Source of the DNA: Bog-473 sp963787485
GTDB taxonomy: Bacteria; Actinomycetota; Acidimicrobiia; Acidimicrobiales; RAAP-2
Direction: 5' to 3'
Length of the DNA: 64,000 nucleotides
Assembly: GCA_963787485.1 (NCBI GenBank)
Contig: CAWBDF010000009.1
Location: 167,576 to 231,575, forward strand
Part shown: positions 46,154 through 55,106 of the stretch, one piece after another
Position numbering within the stretch: the first letter of the stretch is position 1
How the letters are laid out: every line of letters starts with the position of its first letter
Notes under the pieces: model-generated
The model's input: the letters and a program-made list of their open reading frames with translations, nothing else
Told to the model about the DNA's origin: nothing
Databases searched by the model: none
Translations under genes and position numbers: made by a program

Positions 46154-48664
46154 GTGACCAGAGGGTTGCTTCGCGTCTCGCGCTACCGGTTCCGGGCCAC
46201 CTTCGGGCGCCGCCGGGGCGCCTACCTCTCACTCGTGCTCCTGATCGGGCTCGTGGGCGGCCTGTCCCTGGGCGCGATCGCCGCCGCCCGGCGCACCGGG
46301 TCATCGTTCTCGATGTATCTCGCCAGCACCAACCCCTCGAACCTGAGCCTGGGCACGGCGCTCTACAACCCCGCACTCGGCTACACGAGCGGCTACAACC
46401 CCTCGCTCGTCCGCACCATCGCCCACCTGCCCGACGTGCGGCAGGCGAAGAGCTGGACCGAGGTCTACAGCCTGCCGCTTGCCCCCAACGGCGAACCGAC
46501 GGCAGCGGCCGAGCGGGCCAACGACAACGTGCTCGGCAGCATCAACGGGATCTTCTTCGACCAGGACCGGGTCAGCGTCGTGCAGGGTCGGATGGCCGAT
46601 CCGCGACGGGCCGACGAAGTCATGATGACGGTCGCCGCCGAGCACATGCTCGGCCTCCATGTCGGTGAGACCGCCGCGTGGGGCACCTATTCGAACACCC
46701 AGGCCAACGGGACCGCCAACGGCCCGCCTCCGAAGCCCGCCCTCCGCCAGCAGCTCACGCTGGTGGGGACGGTCGTCCTCAACAACTCCGTCGTCGAGGA
46801 CGACATTGACGCCAACAGCGCGACCAGCATCATCCTCACCCCGGCGCTGACCCGGCAGCTGGCCGGCTGCTGCTCGGGCTTCACGTTCACCTACCTGCAG
46901 CTCGACCACGGCGCGCGTGACGTGCCCGCCGTCGAGGCGGAGATCGAACACGTCGTGCCGGCCACGCTCCCTTACGACTTCTACGACGCCTCGCTCGACG
47001 TCGCCAAGGCGCAGAACGCGATCAAGCCGGAGGCGATCGCCCTCGGCGTTTTCGGCCTCGTCGCCGGGCTCGCCGCCCTCCTCATCGCGGGCCAGGTGAT
47101 CGGGCGCCAACTGGGCTTTTGGGCCCACGAGGAGCGGACGCTGCGCGCCATCGGGGCCGACCCGGCCATGACCGCGAGCGACGGGCTGTTGGGCATCATG
47201 GCCGCCGTGGTCCTCGGCGCGTTGGCGGCCGCGGCGGTTGCGGTGGCGCTCTCGCCGCTGGCCCCTCTCGGCCCAGTGCGCCCCTACGACCCCGATCCCG
47301 GCATCGCCTTCGACTGGACCGTGCTCGGCCTTGGCATGCTGATCCTCGTCGTGGTCCTCGGCGCGGTCGCCGTCGTGCTGGCACGGCAGCGCGCGCCACA
47401 CCGGGTCGGCGCGTGGCGCACTCGCCTGCGGCGGCCCTCGCGCGTCGCCGGCACGGCGTCGTCGGCGGGCCTGCCCGTCTCCGCCGTGACCGGCATCCGC
47501 TTCGCCCTCGAGCCCGGGGCCGAGGACGACGCCGTGCCGGTGCGCTCGGCCATCCTCGGCGCCACCCTCACCATCGCCGTGGTCATCGCCACCCTCGTGT
47601 TCGGCAGCAGCCTGAACGCCCTCGTATCCCACCCGCGCCTCTACGGCTGGAACTGGGACGTCGCGCTCACGAGCGGCGGCGGGGCCGGCGACCTGCCGGG
47701 GGCCATGACGGCCCGCCTTCTCGACCAGGACCCCAGCGTGGCGTCCTGGTCCGGCTACTGGTTCGGCACCCTGCAGGTTGACGGGCGCGCCGTACCCGTC
47801 CTGGGTGGATCGCCGGGTGCCGTGGTCGCGCCCCCCGTCCTGGCCGGCCACGGCCTCGCCGGAAACGACCAGATCGTTCTCGGGGCCGGCACACTGGCCC
47901 AGCTCCACAAGGCGGTCGGCGACACCGTCACGGTTCGCTACGGCACGACCGCCGCGCACCACCTACGCATCGTGGGCACCACGACGCTGCCGGCGTACGG
48001 GGTCGGGGGGATCACGGGACACCCGTCCATGGGGACCGGGGCGCTCGTGCCCTACCAGCTCATCCCCGCCCAGGTGCGCAACCAGTTCGACGTCTCCCCA
48101 AGCGGGCCCAACGCCGACTTCGTCCGGTTCAAGCCCGGGGCCGCCGGGTCAGTGGCGTCGCGCTCGCTCAACCGCATCGCGTCGGAGGTCTCGCTGCCGA
48201 GCAACTACACCGCGTCGGTCCTCGGCGTGCAGCGGCCAGCCGAGATCGTCAACTACCGCTCCATGGGGTCCACCCCCCTGGTCCTCGGTCTTGGGTTGAC
48301 TGTGGGGGCGCTGGCCGCTCTGGGCCTCACGCTGGTCGCCTCGGTCCGGCGGCGCCGGCGGTCCATGGCCATGCTGCGCACGCTCGGGTTCACAGGCCGA
48401 CAGCTGGCGGCCACCCTCGCCTGGCAGTCGACGGTCGCCGTGAGCATCGGGCTGGTGCTGGGGGTGCCGCTCGGGATCGTGCTGGGGCGCTTGCTGTGGG
48501 ACCTCTTCGCCGACCAGATCTACGTGGTGCCCAGCCCGACAGTGGCGTCCCTCTCCGTGCTGGGCATCGCGGCGGGAGCCCTGGTGCTGGCCAACGTGGT
48601 CGCCGCCATCCCGGGGCGCATCGCGGCTCGCACTCCGGCGGCCGTCCTGCTGCGGACTGAGTAG
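46154..48664 (+). CDS. FtsX/MacB-like ABC transporter permease
   Basis: An 836-residue membrane protein with two FtsX-like domains. An N-terminal helix (GAYLSLVLLIGLVGGLSLGAIAA) is followed by a large extracytoplasmic MacB-PCD-like domain. Helices cluster at about 295-445 (including LIAGQVIGRQLG) and at the C terminus (LVLGLGLTVGALAALGLTLVAS, then VAVSIGLVLGVPLGIVLGRLLW). SMAMLRTLGFTGRQLAATLAW is the conserved FtsX cytoplasmic motif. The GTG at 46154 is preferred. Such permeases need an ATPase, but none is adjacent on either side. Substrate unknown, perhaps lipids or lipoproteins. Confidence 0.88.
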   Translation: MTRGLLRVSRYRFRATFGRRRGAYLSLVLLIGLVGGLSLGAIAAARRTGSSFSMYLASTNPSNLSLGTALYNPALGYTSGYNPSLVRTIAHLPDVRQAKSWTEVYSLPLAPNGEPTAAAERANDNVLGSINGIFFDQDRVSVVQGRMADPRRADEVMMTVAAEHMLGLHVGETAAWGTYSNTQANGTANGPPPKPALRQQLTLVGTVVLNNSVVEDDIDANSATSIILTPALTRQLAGCCSGFTFTYLQLDHGARDVPAVEAEIEHVVPATLPYDFYDASLDVAKAQNAIKPEAIALGVFGLVAGLAALLIAGQVIGRQLGFWAHEERTLRAIGADPAMTASDGLLGIMAAVVLGALAAAAVAVALSPLAPLGPVRPYDPDPGIAFDWTVLGLGMLILVVVLGAVAVVLARQRAPHRVGAWRTRLRRPSRVAGTASSAGLPVSAVTGIRFALEPGAEDDAVPVRSAILGATLTIAVVIATLVFGSSLNALVSHPRLYGWNWDVALTSGGGAGDLPGAMTARLLDQDPSVASWSGYWFGTLQVDGRAVPVLGGSPGAVVAPPVLAGHGLAGNDQIVLGAGTLAQLHKAVGDTVTVRYGTTAAHHLRIVGTTTLPAYGVGGITGHPSMGTGALVPYQLIPAQVRNQFDVSPSGPNADFVRFKPGAAGSVASRSLNRIASEVSLPSNYTASVLGVQRPAEIVNYRSMGSTPLVLGLGLTVGALAALGLTLVASVRRRRRSMAMLRTLGFTGRQLAATLAWQSTVAVSIGLVLGVPLGIVLGRLLWDLFADQIYVVPSPTVASLSVLGIAAGALVLANVVAAIPGRIAARTPAAVLLRTE

Positions 48665-48687
48665 TCCCCCGAGGAGTGCACGGTGGA

Positions 48688-49425
48688 CTAGCTCCCCGCC
48701 CGAGTCCACTCCGGGTCCGATCTGCCAGCGACGTAGCTCGCCAATCCAACGAGCATCGTAACGACGAGCGCAATCGTCAGCGGGAGAACGATTCCTACGT
48801 GGAGAACGAGCAGGGCACCCAGCAGCGCCCCGAGGAACATCGCCGTGACGGCGATCACACGTCGGCCCGATTTGGAACCTTTTCCTCCGCCGAGAGCACT
48901 GTCAGCCCCGATTCCCGTGACCGTCATGGTGAGAACGGTCGTCGTCAAGTCGGGTACCGCTAGTTTGCGCGCGCTGGCGTTCTGGCCACCTGTCGCCAGG
49001 CTGAGGGCGACGATCAGCGAGTATCGAAAGGCACTGTCGGGAGGATTCGAGCTCACGATGGCGAGCGCTACGGCGATCACCAAGAAGGCTGACTGCACTG
49101 TCATCGCCACTGAGAGATGACGCCCGCGGTGATCGCCAAACCTTGCCGCGACCCTGCCACCCAGGACCGAACCGGCACCGAAGGACACCAGCGCGACCAG
49201 CGACGCGCCGATCGAGAAACCGTGTGCACCGGCGACCGCGAACCCCAAGAACACGACGTTTCCAGTCATGTTGGCGACGAACACGTGGCCGAGCACCAGA
49301 TAGCTGAACGCATCAACGAGACCGGTGACGAGAGTCATGGCTACGAAGAGCGGCGCTAACGGACCAAAACGGTCGGAACGATCCGGAGCCAATGTCTGCC
49401 GGGCCTCAGTGAGGAATGTGTGCAT
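48688..49425 (-). CDS. YoaK/DUF1275 family membrane protein
   Basis: A 245-residue integral membrane protein with about six helices. The family signature is visible in VTGLVDAFSYLVLGHVFVANMTGN and later ATGGQNASARKLAVPDLTTTVLTMTVTG. ATG at 49425 with AAGGAGCGGAC upstream. It is convergent with the FtsX-like permease gene (stop 48664). The family is common but its transport substrate is not established. Confidence 0.9.
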   Translation of the reverse strand: MHTFLTEARQTLAPDRSDRFGPLAPLFVAMTLVTGLVDAFSYLVLGHVFVANMTGNVVFLGFAVAGAHGFSIGASLVALVSFGAGSVLGGRVAARFGDHRGRHLSVAMTVQSAFLVIAVALAIVSSNPPDSAFRYSLIVALSLATGGQNASARKLAVPDLTTTVLTMTVTGIGADSALGGGKGSKSGRRVIAVTAMFLGALLGALLVLHVGIVLPLTIALVVTMLVGLASYVAGRSDPEWTRAGS

Positions 49426-49503
49426 ATCTGTCCGCTCCTTCTTGAATCGAGGTCCGGCGGTCTCCTCAGCTCACGGCCGAACTGATCTGCCCGGACACCC
49501 ACT

Positions 49504-49611
49504 TCATGAGGTTGACGCAGCCATCTCCCGCTCGATCTCTTCGAGGGTCAGACCCTCTGTCTCAGGCACCTCCCCTTTCAGAAAGTACAGAACGGCCACG
49601 AGACTCGAGAA
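49504..49611 (-). pseudogene. C-terminal remnant of a sugar-porter MFS transporter
   Basis: The last 35 or so codons of a sugar-porter family protein: VAVLYFLKGEVPETEGLTLE followed by EIEREMAASTS and a stop at 49504. PETxGxxLEEIE is the diagnostic cytoplasmic motif after the last helix. An in-frame stop lies just upstream, so the rest of the gene is gone. Confidence 0.6.
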
Positions 49612-49633
49612 CTCTGCTCATTTGCTGATCTCC

Positions 49634-49915
49634 CTACATGCCTTCGGGTGAAGGACCGCCCACCGGAACCGCGTCGGTCATCACCTGGTCGATTCGCTGC
49701 ATGACGTCGTCGTCGAGGACGAGGTCGGCGGCGGCCAAGGCCTCGTCGACGTGGTTCGGGTTGCGGGTCCCCACGATGGCAACGTGGACGGCTGGGTTCT
49801 GCAGGGTCCACGCCACCGCCAACTGGGCCAACGTCACGCCCAACTCCTGGTTGGCGAGCTGGCGCAGACGTTCGACGGTCCGGAGGTTCCGTTCGAAGGG
49901 CTCGCCATGGAACAT
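49634..49915 (-). pseudogene. C-terminal fragment of an aldo/keto reductase
   Basis: A 93-residue reading corresponding to the last third of an aldo/keto reductase: FERNLRTVERLRQLANQELG, TLAQLAVAWTLQNPAVHVAI, VGTRNPNHVDEALAAADL. The catalytic Asp-Tyr-Lys-His part of the barrel is absent. Similarity starts at RSSPMFHGEPF, directly where a plus-strand TetR fragment begins, so a rearrangement removed the front of the gene. Confidence 0.7.
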
Positions 49916-50112
49916 CGGGCTCGAGCGAGGTGAGGTCTCGCCGAGCAGCGGCCCAGGGCGTCGTGCTCGACTCGATCTACGGACCCGCGTACCACCGGCT
50001 TCTGCCGTCCCACCTCCCGCTCAGTGATCGCTTTGCCCAGGCGATCGTCGAGACGGTGGTCGCCGGGGTCCGGCCAGATCATTCCGGACGTGGCGATTCC
50101 GAGACGGCCTGA
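49916..50112 (+). pseudogene. C-terminal fragment of a TetR-family regulator
   Basis: A reading that matches the TetR C-terminal domain: VVLDSIYGPAYHRLLPSHLP followed by LSDRFAQAIVETVVAGVRP. Continuity with RGEVSPSSGPG upstream requires removing one G of GGG at 49956-49958. No N-terminal HTH exists upstream; instead the sequence runs into the minus-strand aldo/keto reductase fragment. Confidence 0.5.
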
Positions 50113-50243
50113 ACACCTGGGCACGCTGCTCGCCGCAACATCGCCGCGCTTCGGGCGCCGATGATGCGGAGTCAGCAGTGAACACCACTGTTCCAATGGT
50201 TACGCCCTCCGGTCACACCCCCGACCAGCGGAACACGGGGTTC

Positions 50244-51065
50244 TCATGCAGATTTCTTGGAGGCCTTCCGCCGCAGGACAGCCGCGGCGTCGGGTTCGTG
50301 GACCCTGAAGCTGAAGCTCTCCTCAACGTAGAGCCGGACCACCGCCTCGTCGTGATCTCGGTAGCCGATGGAGAGGTCCTGACCACAGGCCAAGACGAAA
50401 TCTCCGCCGCGGATGCTGACCACGACGCCCCCCTCGACTCCAGGCGCCCACACGATGGGACCGCCGAGGATCTGCCTCAGGTGGTCGAACAGGAGGTAAC
50501 CGCCGTGCTCGGTGCTTTCGAGGATCACGGTGTAGATCTCGGGGTCGATGGCGAGGCCGTAGGGGCCTTCGATGCCCGAGCGCCTGAGGACGTCGGTTGC
50601 CCGGGCCACGGCCTTCGGATACTGCTCCATGTCCTCTTCGATGGTGATGGGAGGGTGCGACGCTCGCTCGGTGATCCCAAGCATCCCGGCCGCCGCGTAT
50701 CCGTGGAACACTGCGGAATTCTCTGCGACCGCGATCTGCCGGACCGCCTCGTCCAATTCGGCCAACTCGATGTCACTCGCTCCCCGGTCGGCGGCTTCGA
50801 TCTCCTCGCGTGATACGGCGAACGCGGCGCGGAGCTCGACGAGGGGCAGCACACGGCGACTTGCTGCGGCCACGCCCTCGGCCGGTGCCTCGACCTCGTC
50901 GACGCGCCCGAGATCGGTGGACGAATGTCCCCAGCCGTGTGGGCCATCAAAGTCGACCAGCTTCCGAGCAGCCAGGTGTGTGACCAAGCGGCTCTTCGCC
51001 TCGGAGTCGATCTGCTCCCAGGCGGCGTCGGACACCGGTGCGAGCTCACGAAATAGGTGGTCCAT
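50244..51065 (-). CDS. enc: Encapsulin shell protein (family 1)
   Basis: HK97-fold protein that self-assembles into an icosahedral nanocompartment. The 273-residue sequence begins MDHLFRELAPVSDAAWEQID, the typical family 1 encapsulin start, followed by RKLVDFDGPHGWGHSSTDLGR. Later segments include LPLVELRAAFAVSREEIEAADRG and the C-terminal VRLYVEESFSFRVHEPDAAA. Family 1 members usually have 260-290 residues. ATG at 51065 overlaps the cargo gene stop as TGATG (a GTG at 51068 is also possible), so shell and cargo are translationally coupled. Once called linocin M18 or bacteriocin. Confidence 0.95.
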   Translation of the reverse strand: MDHLFRELAPVSDAAWEQIDSEAKSRLVTHLAARKLVDFDGPHGWGHSSTDLGRVDEVEAPAEGVAAASRRVLPLVELRAAFAVSREEIEAADRGASDIELAELDEAVRQIAVAENSAVFHGYAAAGMLGITERASHPPITIEEDMEQYPKAVARATDVLRRSGIEGPYGLAIDPEIYTVILESTEHGGYLLFDHLRQILGGPIVWAPGVEGGVVVSIRGGDFVLACGQDLSIGYRDHDEAVVRLYVEESFSFRVHEPDAAAVLRRKASKKSA

Positions 51066-51430
51066 CACTCCCCTCCCCTCAGCGTCCCGATGCCCAGTGA
51101 CCCCGCCAGACCGGGTCCGGCGGAGCCAACGTCGGCCTCCGCCTCCACCTCCGTGACGGGTTCGGACGTGAACAGGTAGGTCCGCAAGTGGCGGTCGAGC
51201 ACGGGGTCATGTCGTCGCAACCATTCGAGCGTCATGGCGGCATGCTCCTTCTCCTCGTCGCGGTTGTGCGCCAGGATGTCGGCCAGGCTCTGGTCGCCTG
51301 TGGCGTGGACCCTCTGGTCGTACCAGTCCACCGCCTGGAGCTCTTCGACCAAAGAGGTGCAGGCCCGATGGCGGTCGACGGTCGATGAGTCGAGCAACTC
51401 GGCAGCCTCGTGCAGCCCCTCACTCGCCAT
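51065..51430 (-). CDS. Encapsulated ferritin-like cargo protein (EncFtn)
   Basis: A 121-residue half-ferritin that oxidises and stores iron inside the encapsulin. The ferroxidase residues of EncFtn are present: Glu at about 30 and Trp at 36 (SLVEELQAVDWYDQR), Glu at 60 and His at 63 (NRDEEKEHAAM). YLFTSEP ends the structured part. After an acidic linker the C terminus GSLGIGTLRGGE is a clear encapsulin-targeting peptide. ATG at 51430 gives MASEGLHEAAELL, as in EncFtn proteins. First gene of a two-gene operon with the shell. Confidence 0.95.
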   Translation of the reverse strand: MASEGLHEAAELLDSSTVDRHRACTSLVEELQAVDWYDQRVHATGDQSLADILAHNRDEEKEHAAMTLEWLRRHDPVLDRHLRTYLFTSEPVTEVEAEADVGSAGPGLAGSLGIGTLRGGE

Positions 51431-51694
51431 GTGGCACCACCTTCCTACGCGCTTGGTCGCTTCAGGAAGGTACCAGTCGGACAGGGGACGCGTGACGCCC
51501 GGCATCCGCCCGAAATTCTCGGGGCTGACGGCCTCGGGAGCCGCCGTCGGGCGAGGGTCTCCCTCTGGATGTGACGCATTGGTCCCGACCTGCGTAGGAC
51601 GATCCCAATCACCTCGATAGCTGGATCGACACTCCTCCAGGGTCCAGAATCCGCCGATGGGTTCGGACCGTAGAGCTCGACCGGAACGTGTGAC

Positions 51695-52564
51695 GTGACC
51701 GTTGCGATCACGTTCGCCCTGGCTGCGGCCCTGGCAAACGCGGTGCACCTCATGACCCAGCACGCGGGCAGTATCGGCGTGACGCACAAACACCGGGGCT
51801 GGCACCTCGTGACCTTCCTGTTCCGCCAGCCCATCTGGCTCCTCGGTTGGGTGGCGGCAGCAGGAGGATTTGCTTTCCAAGCGATCGCACTCCACAGCGG
51901 GCAACTCTCGATCGTCCAGCCCCTCCTGGTCACCGAGCTGGTCTTCGCCCTCGTCCTGCGCCGGTTCTGGGTCCGCCAGCACATCGCCAAGATGGCGTGG
52001 ACAGCTGCGCTGATCACCTGTGCCGCTCTGGCGGTGTTCCTGGCTGCGGCCCAGCCTCATGGCGGCCATTTGCAACCCGATGCGGCCGATTGGGTTTTCG
52101 CGCTGGCCGTCTTCGGCGGGGCGGTCGCCGTGTTGGCAGTCATGGCGCGGTGGGGATCTCCCGTGCGTCGGGCCGCGCTCTACGCCACCGCGGCCTCAAT
52201 CACATGGGCTCTGATGGCCGCGTTCATCAAGACGGCCACCAACGTGCTCGCCACATCCGGCCCACTGGGCATGCTGGCGCACTGGCCCATCTACGCGTTG
52301 GTCGCCTCCGGGATCCTCGGCTCTGTGCTCCAACAGGCCGCGTTACAGACGGGCCCGTTGAGCGTGTCCCAACCGCTGATCGTTGTCGTGGACCCCGCCG
52401 TCGCCGTCGTGTTGAGCGTCTGGATCTTCGACGAGCGATTCACCGTGAGCCCGACCCAGAAAGCCGTCGCGGGTGTGGCGTTCTGCGTCATGGCCGTGGG
52501 GGTGACCATCTTGTCGCGGACGGCGCCCACCGACCTCGACCGGTCGATGCCGGTCAGCCTGTGA
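51695..52564 (+). CDS. DMT-superfamily (EamA-like) transporter
   Basis: A 289-residue membrane protein with about nine or ten helices in two EamA-like halves (VTIAFALAAALANAVHLMTQ region; LLVTELVFALVLRRFW; SQPLIVVVDPAVAVVLSVWIFDE). It resembles the DMT permeases of unknown specificity in actinobacteria that contain the GPLSVSQPLIV motif. Start GTG at 51695; TGACGTGACC upstream gives only a weak ribosome-binding site. Divergent from the encapsulin operon. Substrate unknown. Confidence 0.85.
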   Translation: MTVAITFALAAALANAVHLMTQHAGSIGVTHKHRGWHLVTFLFRQPIWLLGWVAAAGGFAFQAIALHSGQLSIVQPLLVTELVFALVLRRFWVRQHIAKMAWTAALITCAALAVFLAAAQPHGGHLQPDAADWVFALAVFGGAVAVLAVMARWGSPVRRAALYATAASITWALMAAFIKTATNVLATSGPLGMLAHWPIYALVASGILGSVLQQAALQTGPLSVSQPLIVVVDPAVAVVLSVWIFDERFTVSPTQKAVAGVAFCVMAVGVTILSRTAPTDLDRSMPVSL

Positions 52565-52977
52565 GGGCTCCAGGCGACGTGCGGAGGTGACCCTCCAACC
52601 CTGCTCACCGCTCCGTATATGGTCTCGTGAGGTCCCGGGTGGTGGACAGAATGCTTCGCCCACCGCTGTGTACCGGGCGACTAACGGCCAGGCTGTCGGC
52701 CTCTGGAGCCCTCGGGCGGCATGACGTGCACCGTGCACACCTTCGATGCACGCCAGGGTGCCGGTTCCGGACTTCCGTGAGATACGACGAGGTATCGAGA
52801 GCCAGCAAGCCCGTAGGGAACGTTCACAGGTGCCAGGGCTACTTCCGTGAGCTGCTCCCCCGACCGTCGGATCGTCGAGGTCATGGAGTTCGAGACCTCG
52901 GATCCACAGCTCAAGGGCGAGCCATCAGCGCACCGGGTCGGGTTGAACCGCCAGACGTTGCCCGAGGAGGCGCGCTA
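52565..52977. other. Region without a recognised gene
   Basis: About 410 bp between the DMT transporter and the MarR promoter. A short plus-strand reading ending EEARY at 52980 and a 77-codon minus-strand reading have coding-like composition but match nothing I know. The 11-mer ACTTCCGTGAG occurs twice (near 52772 and 52841). Confidence 0.35.
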
Positions 52978-53008
52978 TTAGTTAGCAAAAGTAAATATAA
53001 TGGCAGAG
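52978..53008 (+). promoter_or_regulatory. Leaderless promoter and probable operator of the MarR-MFS operon
   Basis: A perfect TATAAT at 52996-53001 lies 7 bp before the GTG start of the MarR gene, so the transcript probably begins at or next to the start codon. The AT-rich TTAGTTAGCAAAAGTAAA just upstream stands out in this GC-rich sequence and resembles an imperfect MarR operator. A -35 box is weak. Confidence 0.6.
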
Positions 53009-53484
53009 TGAGTGCATCCCGTTCGACGACATTGGCTGAGACGCGTGCGACAGCCGGCCGACCGGCGCCTGACGAGGAGCTGGCCACCCGCCTTCGAGTG
53101 GCCGTCACTCGCCTCAACCGCAAGCTTCGTCAGCAGGCCCTGGCCGGACTGTCGCCGGCTCAGGCCTCGGCCCTCGGCACCGTCAACCGGCTGACCAGTC
53201 CCACCTTGGGCGAGCTGGCCGCGGCCGAGCAGGTGCAGCCGCCGACGGTGACCCGATTGGTGACGTCCTTGGAGAGCGCCGGACTAGTGGCCAGGGAGAC
53301 CGACGGTGTCGACCGGCGGGTGGTCCGGGTGAGGATCACCCCCGAAGGTCGTCGCAATCTCCAGCGGATCCGAACCCTCAAGACCGCGTTCCTCACCCGC
53401 CGATTGGCCGCGCTGGACCCGGCTGAAAAGGCGCTCGCCGAGGACCTGACCAGCCTCCTCGAGCACCTCGTGGCCGACGGATGA
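53008..53484 (+). CDS. MarR-family transcriptional regulator
   Basis: A 158-residue winged-helix regulator. The HTH and wing are in SPTLGELAAAEQVQPPTVTR and ESAGLVARETDGVDRRVVRVRITPEGRR. There is no separate ligand domain, as usual for MarR. GTG at 53008 has no ribosome-binding site but a TATAAT just upstream, fitting a leaderless mRNA. The stop overlaps the ATG of the MFS gene (ATGA), so it probably represses that exporter in response to a drug-like ligand. Confidence 0.92.
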   Translation: MSASRSTTLAETRATAGRPAPDEELATRLRVAVTRLNRKLRQQALAGLSPAQASALGTVNRLTSPTLGELAAAEQVQPPTVTRLVTSLESAGLVARETDGVDRRVVRVRITPEGRRNLQRIRTLKTAFLTRRLAALDPAEKALAEDLTSLLEHLVADG

Positions 53485-54842
53485 GCCCCATCGCCAGGGC
53501 GGCCCGACAGACCTTCAAGGCGCTTCGGGTCCGCAACTACCGCCTCTACTTCTTCGGCCAGGTGATCTCGGCCTCGGGCACCTGGATGCACGCTGTCGCC
53601 CTGGGCCTGCTGGTCCTCTCGAACCAGCTCCATGGGAACGGGTTCAACGTTGGTCTCGTCACGGCCCTGCAGTTCCTGCCGATGCTTCTGCTCGGCAGCT
53701 GGGGCGGACTGGTCGTGGACCGGGTCGACAAGCGACGGCTCCTGTACGTCACCCAGGCCGTATCGGGGGTGCTCGCCCTCGCCCTCGGCCTCCTGGTGGC
53801 GCAGGGGACCGTCACCATGTGGGAGGTCTACTTGATCTCCACGTTGTTCGGTGTGGTCAACCTCTTCGACAACCCGGCCCGCCAGACGTTCGTCTCCGAG
53901 ATGGTCGGCCGTGACCTCATGCCCAACGCCATCAGCCTCAACAGCGTGGTCATGAACTCCGCCCGGGTGATCGGCCCGGCCTTGGGAGGGATCCTCATCT
54001 TCACCGTCGGCCTGGCTGCCTGCTTCCTGTTCAACGCCGCGTCCTATGTGGCGGTCCTGGTGGCCTTGTTCATGATGCGTCCGGCCGAACTCCACCGGCG
54101 CCCTGTTGTGGTCCGGGGCAAGGGACAGGTCCGCGATGGCCTTCGCTACGCGTGGTCGACCCGCGAGTTGCGGGATCCGCTGCTGGCCATGGCCGTGGTG
54201 GGCATCTTCGCCTTCAACTTCACGACCACCCTTCCGCTACTGGCCACCCGTACCTTCCACGGCGGCGCCGGAACCTACAGCGCCCTCATGGCGGCCATGG
54301 GCGCCGGCGCGGTCATCGGCGGCCTGATGGTCGCTCATCGCAGCAGGCCCAGCGTCGCGATGCTCAGCGTCATCGGCCTGGCCTTCGGCGTCATGCTTCT
54401 GGCGGTCGCCGCCGCGCCGACCGAAGTCGTCGCCCTTGTCGTCCTGGTCTTCATGGGACTCTGCAGTATCTCTTTCATCTCCACTGCCAACGCGACGATC
54501 CAGATGCAAGCCGACCCGGCCATGCGCGGCCGGGTCATGGCCCTTTTCGCCATCGCCCTCCTTGGGAGCACCCCCATCGGAGCTCCGCTGGTGGGTTGGA
54601 TCGCCGACGTCAGCAACCCCCGGATCGCCGTGATGGTCGGCGGCGTGGCGACCCTGGCCGCCTGCGTCCCCTTGGCCCTGCGCTACCGGCGCGGGCACGT
54701 GTCCGAAGCAACCTTGGCGGTCAAGTCGGAGGTGTCCGACGCCGAACCGGTCGAGGTGGTGGACTTCGTTCCACGGCTCATCATCGATGCCCTATCCGGA
54801 GAGGATCAGGCGCAGATCCGTCGGGTCGGTAGTGCTCAATGA
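53481..54842 (+). CDS. MFS exporter (EntS/MFS_3-like)
   Basis: A 453-residue major facilitator with about twelve helices. It opens FKALRVRNYRLYFFGQVISA, GTWMHAVALGLLVL, then GGLVVDRVDKRRLLYVTQ (loop 2-3 motif) and FDNPARQTFVSEMVGRDLMP, all characteristic of MFS_3 exporters of siderophores or drugs. The second half has TTLPLLATRTFHGGAG and MRGRVMALFAIALLGSTPIG. About 50 cytoplasmic residues follow the last helix. Coupled to the MarR gene by ATGA overlap. Confidence 0.92.
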   Translation: MSPIARAARQTFKALRVRNYRLYFFGQVISASGTWMHAVALGLLVLSNQLHGNGFNVGLVTALQFLPMLLLGSWGGLVVDRVDKRRLLYVTQAVSGVLALALGLLVAQGTVTMWEVYLISTLFGVVNLFDNPARQTFVSEMVGRDLMPNAISLNSVVMNSARVIGPALGGILIFTVGLAACFLFNAASYVAVLVALFMMRPAELHRRPVVVRGKGQVRDGLRYAWSTRELRDPLLAMAVVGIFAFNFTTTLPLLATRTFHGGAGTYSALMAAMGAGAVIGGLMVAHRSRPSVAMLSVIGLAFGVMLLAVAAAPTEVVALVVLVFMGLCSISFISTANATIQMQADPAMRGRVMALFAIALLGSTPIGAPLVGWIADVSNPRIAVMVGGVATLAACVPLALRYRRGHVSEATLAVKSEVSDAEPVEVVDFVPRLIIDALSGEDQAQIRRVGSAQ

Positions 54843-54878
54843 GGCTGGGTCTCGGGGCATGAGGAGGGGGCCTCGGGT

Positions 54879-55080
54879 TTAAGGCCTGAGCTCGAAGGGG
54901 CTGCGTTCAACGTGACCACGTTGGCCGTCGTGGGACTCGGGTTGCTGCGCGACTTGGACGGGCACATGCCGAACCCAGCGGTCCTTCGTGCGCTCGCGTG
55001 GGTCGAACTTCAACAGGTAGGACCAATTGATGTGTACCCAGGCCTGGCCAGATCTGGAGCTCGCCGTCTTTGATTGCAGT
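54879..55080 (-). pseudogene. Unrecognised C-terminal gene remnant
   Basis: On the minus strand WVHINWSYLLKFDPRERTKD and RWVRHVPVQ continue to a stop at 54879, and in a second frame just upstream AIKDGELQIWPG reads similarly well. Joined by one frame change they look like the last 65 residues of a protein, but I do not recognise the family and there is no start. Confidence 0.28.
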
Positions 55081-55106
55081 GACCAGCGACGAGCCGCTTA
55101 CGATGA

